64,000 bases of DNA from Flemingiibacterium sp964430755 (GTDB lineage: Bacteria > Bacillota > Clostridia > Oscillospirales > CAG-272), in contig CAYSFT010000003.1 of NCBI GenBank assembly GCA_964430755.1, positions 14,852 through 78,851 on the forward strand, in the 5' to 3' direction. The number at the start of each line of letters is the position of its first letter. Positions within the stretch are counted from its first letter, which is position 1. Shown here piece after piece: positions 60,330 to 64,000 of this stretch. Both the position numbers and the translations under genes were made by a program. The notes beneath the pieces were generated by a model, which saw nothing but the letters and a program-made list of their open reading frames with translations, was not told where the DNA came from and did no database searches.

Positions 60330-61298
60330 ATGAAGTTAGGTGTTTTAACAAACTGTTACGGTCAGAAAACACTTGATGAGACACTTTCGATTTTTGCTTC
60401 TCTCGGCATCGAGTCGGCTGAAATAGGCTGCGGCGGTTATCCCGGAAAGGCGCACTGCGATCCGGCTGTGCTGCTTAGCGACCAAGCCAAATACAACGAA
60501 TTTATTGAAACCTTCAAAAGACACGCAGTTGAGCCTTGCGCGCTTGCCTGTCACGGAAATCCCGTTCACCCGAACAAGGAAATTGCGGCAGGCTTCGAGG
60601 CAGATTTCCGTAATGCTATTCTCCTCGCCGAAAAAATGGGAATTGACACAATTGTCACATTCTCCGGCTGTCCCGGCGACCATGACGGCGCAAAGTACCC
60701 GAACTGGGTAACCTGCCCTTGGCCGGACGATTTTCTCGCTATCCTCGATTATCAATGGAATGAAGTGCTCATTCCTTATTGGAAAGAGGAGGTTAAGTTC
60801 GCAAACGCTCACGGCGTTACCAAAATCGCACTTGAAATGCACCCCGGCTTCTGTGTCTATAACCCTGAAACACTCTTAAAGCTCCGTGCGGCAGTCGGTG
60901 ACACGATCGGCGCAAACTTCGATCCGTCACATCTTATCTGGCAGGGAGTCGATCCCGTTGCCGCAATCCGCGAGCTTGCAGGTGCAATTTACCATTTCCA
61001 TGCAAAGGATACAAAGGTTGACACAATCAACAGAAACCGCAACGGCGTACTCGACACCAAGCATTACGGCGACGAAATCAACCGCTCGTGGGTCTTCCGC
61101 GCAGTCGGTTACGGAAACGATATCTCATATTGGAAGGACATCGCATCAGTGCTTCGCCTTGTCGGTTACGATAAGGTAATGTCGATTGAACACGAGGACA
61201 GTCTCATGACAACCGATGAAGGGCTTTCAAAGGCAGTTGAAGCTTTGAAGCAGGTCATTATAAAGGAACCAAAGCCCGGAACAATGTCCTGGGCATAA
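60330..61298 (+). CDS. Sugar phosphate isomerase/epimerase (xylose isomerase-like TIM barrel)
   Basis: A 322-residue enzyme of the AP-endonuclease-2/IolE-like fold. Metal ligands are visible as a glutamate in IALEMHPGF near residue 172, DPSHLIWQG near 205, a histidine in HFHAKDTKVD near 230 and a glutamate in SIEHEDSL near 288. It lies 14 bp after the first oxidoreductase with a GAAAGG site. The combination with two Gfo/Idh/MocA enzymes suggests oxidation, epimerisation or elimination on a sugar ring. It could also be a 3-keto-glycoside eliminase or hydratase, a function known for related TIM barrels. Confidence 0.88.
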   Translation: MKLGVLTNCYGQKTLDETLSIFASLGIESAEIGCGGYPGKAHCDPAVLLSDQAKYNEFIETFKRHAVEPCALACHGNPVHPNKEIAAGFEADFRNAILLAEKMGIDTIVTFSGCPGDHDGAKYPNWVTCPWPDDFLAILDYQWNEVLIPYWKEEVKFANAHGVTKIALEMHPGFCVYNPETLLKLRAAVGDTIGANFDPSHLIWQGVDPVAAIRELAGAIYHFHAKDTKVDTINRNRNGVLDTKHYGDEINRSWVFRAVGYGNDISYWKDIASVLRLVGYDKVMSIEHEDSLMTTDEGLSKAVEALKQVIIKEPKPGTMSWA

Positions 61299-61324
61299 GA
61301 CAATAATTTAAAGAGGTTTAAACA

Positions 61325-62362
61325 ATGAAAAATTTGGTAGTAATCGGTTACGGCGGAATGGGCGGCTGGCACGTACAGCACGCGCTGAAAAGTGACGTCG
61401 TTAACCTTCTCGGTATTTACGATATAGATCCCCAAAAGGCAGAGCTTGCCGAGTCCCGCGGTATCCACGCATACGCTTCATTTGAAGAGGTTCTTGCGGA
61501 TCCCGCGGTTGATATGGTAACAGTTGCAATCCCGAACGACCAGCATAAGCCGGTTGTTATTCGTTCGCTTGAGGCAGGCAAAAACGTCCTCTGCGAGAAG
61601 CCGGTAACGCTTTCCTCGGAAGATCTCAAAGACATGATCGACGCCGCCAATAAGGCAGGCAAAATCTTCTCCGTACATCAGAACCGCCGATGGGACGTTG
61701 ACACACTCGCAATGAAAAAGCTCTACGAAACAGGCGAAATCGGCGAAATTTTCAACATCGAATCCCGTGTACACGGCTCGCGCGGAATCCCGTCCGACTG
61801 GAGAGGCATGAAGCAGTACGGCGGCGGTATGATCTACGACTGGGGTATTCATCTTATAGACCAGATCCTGCAGATCGTACCCTCGAAGATCGACACAGTT
61901 TTCTGCCGTCTTGACCATATCACCAACGACGAGGTTGATGACGGCTTCAAGCTCGAGCTTATGTTCGAGAATGGCTGCCGTGCATACATCGAGCTTGGTA
62001 CATACAATTTCATTCCCCTGCCCCGTTTCTATATGCAGGGTATGAAAGGCACAGCGCTCATCACCGACTGGCGTGAAAACTGCAAGGTTGTCAAATGCAA
62101 GGCGTGGCACGAATCTGACGTTATGCCGGTTGAAACAGCGGCAGGTCTCACTAAGACCATGGCACCGCGTGACAGTATAACCGTTGACGAATATGAGTGT
62201 GAGCGTCCCGTATCGGATGTACACGATTATTACCGTAACTTCGTCAAGGCAATAGACGGTATCGAACCGCAGCTCGTAACGCATGAGCAGATGATGCTTG
62301 ATATGAAGGTTATGGAAGCGGCATTTAAGTCAGCAGAGCTCGGACAGGTAATAAAATTCTGA
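61325..62362 (+). CDS. Gfo/Idh/MocA-family oxidoreductase, second copy
   Basis: A 345-residue relative of the first oxidoreductase, with VIGYGGMGGWHVQHAL at the start, VLCEKPVTLS near residue 98 and YDWGIHLIDQIL near 178. The two copies are clearly diverged and differ at the nucleotide-binding turn (GCGGIA versus GYGGMG), so they should act on different substrates or in opposite directions of a redox pair. It starts 26 bp after the isomerase with AAAGAGG and ends the operon before a strong terminator. Confidence 0.92.
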   Translation: MKNLVVIGYGGMGGWHVQHALKSDVVNLLGIYDIDPQKAELAESRGIHAYASFEEVLADPAVDMVTVAIPNDQHKPVVIRSLEAGKNVLCEKPVTLSSEDLKDMIDAANKAGKIFSVHQNRRWDVDTLAMKKLYETGEIGEIFNIESRVHGSRGIPSDWRGMKQYGGGMIYDWGIHLIDQILQIVPSKIDTVFCRLDHITNDEVDDGFKLELMFENGCRAYIELGTYNFIPLPRFYMQGMKGTALITDWRENCKVVKCKAWHESDVMPVETAAGLTKTMAPRDSITVDEYECERPVSDVHDYYRNFVKAIDGIEPQLVTHEQMMLDMKVMEAAFKSAELGQVIKF

Positions 62363-62371
62363 ATAAATTGA

Positions 62372-62401
62372 GACGGCTTCATAAACGGAGCCGTCCTTTT
62401 T
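62372..62401 (+). terminator. Terminator of the sugar oxidoreductase operon
   Basis: GACGGCT and AGCCGTC form the stem, followed by CTTTTT. The MITE-like element B begins 3 bp after it. Confidence 0.92.
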
Positions 62402-62403
62402 GC

Positions 62404-62598
62404 CCCTCATCAGTCAAAGTTGCGAAGCAATCTTTTACAGCTATCCCCCAAGGGAAGCCATTAAATTAGATTTGCGTACATAAAACAAAAAATCTGAAAG
62501 TTCTTTTGATACAACGCTATATTTCATCTTGTGCTTCAGACTCACCTAAAGCCTTCCCTCGGGGGAAGGTGTCGCGCCGAGGGCGTGACGGATGAGGG
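62404..62598. repeat. MITE-like intergenic element B
   Basis: A 195-bp element with the same ends as element A (CCCTCATCAGTCAAAGTTGC at the left; CGTGACGGATGAGGG at the right) and the same GCCTTCCCTCGGGGGAAGG hairpin. It carries about 55 bp more in the middle, between TTAGATT and AAAGCC. Confidence 0.82.
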
Positions 62599-62633
62599 CT
62601 TCCGCGTTAAGCTATATTTATTACACGTCCCCA

Positions 62634-62662
62634 TTGATTTTTTCATTTAATTATGGTATAAT
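62634..62662 (+). promoter_or_regulatory. Promoter of the MnmM-like gene
   Basis: TTGATT (62634-62639), 17 bp, TATAAT (62657-62662). Confidence 0.85.
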
Positions 62663-62695
62663 TGAAAAAACTTGTTTTAAGGAGCAAACTCAAAA

Positions 62696-63253
62696 ATGGC
62701 AATGGTAGATTTACTTGATATGCATAAATATTTCATTCTCCAGCATCTTCGTGAGGGTGATATAGCCGTCGACTATACAATGGGAAACGGTCACGATACC
62801 GAATTCTTATCGAAAACTGTTGGTGAAACGGGACACGTGTACGCTTTTGACATCCAGCCGTCCGCGCTCGAATCAACAAAAAAGAACCTCACCGCCGCAG
62901 GATGTGCCGAGAACTATACTCTCATCTGTGCGTCACATCACCGCGTCAAGGAGTTTGTCGATAAGCCGGTCAAAGCAGGAATGTTCAACCTCGGATATCT
63001 TCCCGGAAGCGACAAGAAAATCACCACAATGCGCGACACAACGCTTGCCGCAATCGAAGCCGCAATCGAGCTTATGGACAAGGATGCGATCATACTCATC
63101 GCTGTATACCCGGGACACGCAGAGGGCGATATCGAGGGGCAGCTCGTTGGCGAACGTCTCTCAAAGCTTGACCGAAAGCATTATACCGTCGGATGCTTCA
63201 AAATGGTCAACTCACCGACAAGCCCGTTTTTCTATATAATCGAGGGCAGATGA
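62696..63253 (+). CDS. mnmM: MnmM/YtqB-type SAM-dependent RNA methyltransferase
   Basis: A 185-residue class I methyltransferase. The SAM site is AVDYTMGNGHDTEFL near residue 24, the acidic residue is in VYAFDIQPSAL near 50, and the family hallmark is FNLGYLPGSDKK near 98. B. subtilis YtqB of this family is known as MnmM, which methylates nm5U34 in tRNA wobble positions. Assignment here rests on motifs and length. The AAGGAG site precedes the ATG, and the next gene overlaps its stop (ATGATG), so both are co-translated. Confidence 0.88.
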   Translation: MAMVDLLDMHKYFILQHLREGDIAVDYTMGNGHDTEFLSKTVGETGHVYAFDIQPSALESTKKNLTAAGCAENYTLICASHHRVKEFVDKPVKAGMFNLGYLPGSDKKITTMRDTTLAAIEAAIELMDKDAIILIAVYPGHAEGDIEGQLVGERLSKLDRKHYTVGCFKMVNSPTSPFFYIIEGR

Positions 63254-63669
63254 TGAAACGCTCGTTTCTTAATCTCATAACTGTTGACGGAAGAATGTGC
63301 CGCCTTGCGGAGTTTGGATTTTTCGCGGATTCACCATCGTTTGATGATAATGATATCGTTTTCCGGAATGGAGATAAATATAAACGCTTCAGCCTTGATA
63401 CGGGCGCAATATCCGAAGCAGCACCGCCCGAAAGCACCACAGTGCACACATCGCCAAATGGAAAACACACTCTGCGACTTGAATTTGCCTCAGCAGTTAT
63501 AGATACCATCGGATATGTGCATATGATACTGCACGACAATGAAGCAGAAACCGAAACCGTGCTCACACGCTTTATGGGGTGTGCCGATTCGATCGGAGAT
63601 GTGCCGTTTTCGTCTGATTCAGAGCGTATCATCTTTTTCGGTTACCCGGCTGAGGAGTTTGGAGTTTAA
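63250..63669 (+). CDS. Unknown 139-residue protein coupled to the MnmM-like gene
   Basis: The start was set at ATG 63250 (MMKRSFLNLITVDG), overlapping the upstream stop; a second ATG at 63253 is equally possible. The protein is mostly beta by pattern, with repeated short strands such as KYKRFSLDTG, KHTLRLEF and RIIFFGYP separated by polar turns. This recalls a few blades of a WD40/TolB-like propeller but is too short for a full one. No family was recognised and no signal peptide is present. Gene coupling to a tRNA methyltransferase may be incidental. Confidence 0.7.
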   Translation: MMKRSFLNLITVDGRMCRLAEFGFFADSPSFDDNDIVFRNGDKYKRFSLDTGAISEAAPPESTTVHTSPNGKHTLRLEFASAVIDTIGYVHMILHDNEAETETVLTRFMGCADSIGDVPFSSDSERIIFFGYPAEEFGV

Positions 63670-63691
63670 AGGATAATTTTTATTGAAACAC

Positions 63692-63720
63692 TTGACTGCT
63701 TCCTATTTTTGTGGTATAAT
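63692..63720 (+). promoter_or_regulatory. Promoter of the terminal hairpin RNA
   Basis: TTGACT (63692-63697), 17 bp, TATAAT (63715-63720). No coding frame with a ribosome site follows; the 20-bp inverted repeat begins immediately downstream. Confidence 0.85.
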
Positions 63721-63891
63721 GATTGTCGCCAAACAAATCTAAATAACAAGATAAGGTATTCCTTTCTTTGACTATAGGGGTATTGTACCCTTCTGTATAT
63801 GCAATTCAATTTGAATTCGGTAAAAACGTGATTCCACTTGAATTGCATTGAGGTTTACCTTTTTGTGTTTGAGATTTGTTTGGCGACAATC
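63721..63891 (+). ncRNA. Long-hairpin small RNA, 6S-like in architecture
   Basis: GATTGTCGCCAAACAAATCT (63721-63740) is perfectly complementary to 63872-63891. The stem goes on with ACAAGATAAGGTA against TTACCTTTTTGT. A wide, mostly one-sided bubble (63763-63798) holds a small GGGGTATTGTACCC hairpin. An apical 11-bp stem ATGCAATTCAA/TTGAATTGCAT closes the molecule. A rod with a central bubble starting at a strong promoter is what 6S RNA looks like. The perfect outer stem is longer than usual, and a MITE with 20-bp ends is an alternative. Confidence 0.55.
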
Positions 63892-63952
63892 GGAGTTACG
63901 TTTTTCGGTGTGTGTAGCTTCGGTTAAACAATCGCAAGGAAGAAAGATAAAA

Positions 63953-63989
63953 AGGCGATACAATGGGCATTTTGCTTGTTGTATCGCCT
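63953..63989. terminator. Terminator near the right edge
   Basis: AGGCGATACAA and TTGTATCGCCT form an 11-bp stem. On the minus strand it is followed by TTTTTATC, so it probably ends a gene entering from the right; on the plus strand the tail CATTGTTTATT is weak. Confidence 0.75.
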
Positions 63990-64000
63990 CATTGTTTATT

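Noticed and set aside
1..64000. tRNA, rRNA, CRISPR arrays, prophage or transposase genes
   Set aside because: None were seen: no regularly spaced repeats with unique spacers, no conserved rRNA stretches, no tRNA-like cloverleaf with CCA end, and no recombinase motifs.

Overview
The window reads as a chromosome segment of a spore-forming member of the Firmicutes, most likely class Clostridia and near the Oscillospiraceae/Ruminococcaceae. Supporting signs are strong GGAGG ribosome sites with ATG, GTG and TTG starts, many near-consensus TTGACA-17-TATAAT promoters, HPr kinase, FtsK/SpoIIIE, a PdaA-type deacetylase, a SleB-type hydrolase, a T-box, a ZTP riboswitch, and short intergenic repeats with GCCCTCATC/GATGAGGGC ends. 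The family placement is an inference from general knowledge; no search was run.

Left part (1-11.4 kb): an arginine run on the minus strand (argG, argH, argC cut by the window edge). Then come two overlapping secreted polysaccharide deacetylases on the plus strand, and a minus-strand phosphate-type unit in which a PhoB-like regulator, a PhoR-like kinase and a PhoU-domain Na/Pi transporter are tightly linked. Citramalate synthase follows on the plus strand.

11.4-24.5 kb: a ten-gene same-strand run from the hprK promoter to a bidirectional terminator (hprK, sugar nucleotidyltransferase, galE, galM, metal/arsenic-type permease, prfA, Sua5-type synthase, type II topoisomerase A subunit, esterase, MATE exporter). 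Divergent from hprK is a stand-alone AICAR formyltransferase gene controlled by a ZTP riboswitch. Next to it is a small gene of unknown function whose promoter and 3' end both carry LexA-like boxes.

25-43 kb: mltG, a CPBP protease, folate and nucleotide genes, ftsK, a split TauE/SafE exporter, a BlaR1/BlaI-type pair with clear operators, prs, and valS behind a T-box. A decayed cadmium/zinc operon follows: its ArsR-type regulator is intact, its metal-binding protein has an in-frame TAG, and its P-type ATPase has lost the phosphorylation domain and is frameshifted.

43-64 kb (the more accessory part): a SleB-type hydrolase behind a long structured leader and a 22-codon ORF; an AraC-type DNA-binding domain fused to a sialidase-like propeller; a CNNM/CorC protein with an unlisted 37-codon gene in front; an operon of two zinc-ribbon ABC exporters around a DUF1854 protein. 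Diverging from that operon are three tandem AraC paralogues (the middle one appears to start with ATA) leading into an amidohydrolase. A sugar-type operon (two Gfo/Idh/MocA oxidoreductases and a TIM-barrel isomerase) starts with a hairpin leader. The window ends with a MnmM-like methyltransferase, an unknown gene, and a promoter that drives a long-hairpin RNA resembling 6S RNA in shape.

No tRNA, rRNA, CRISPR array, transposase or prophage gene was seen.
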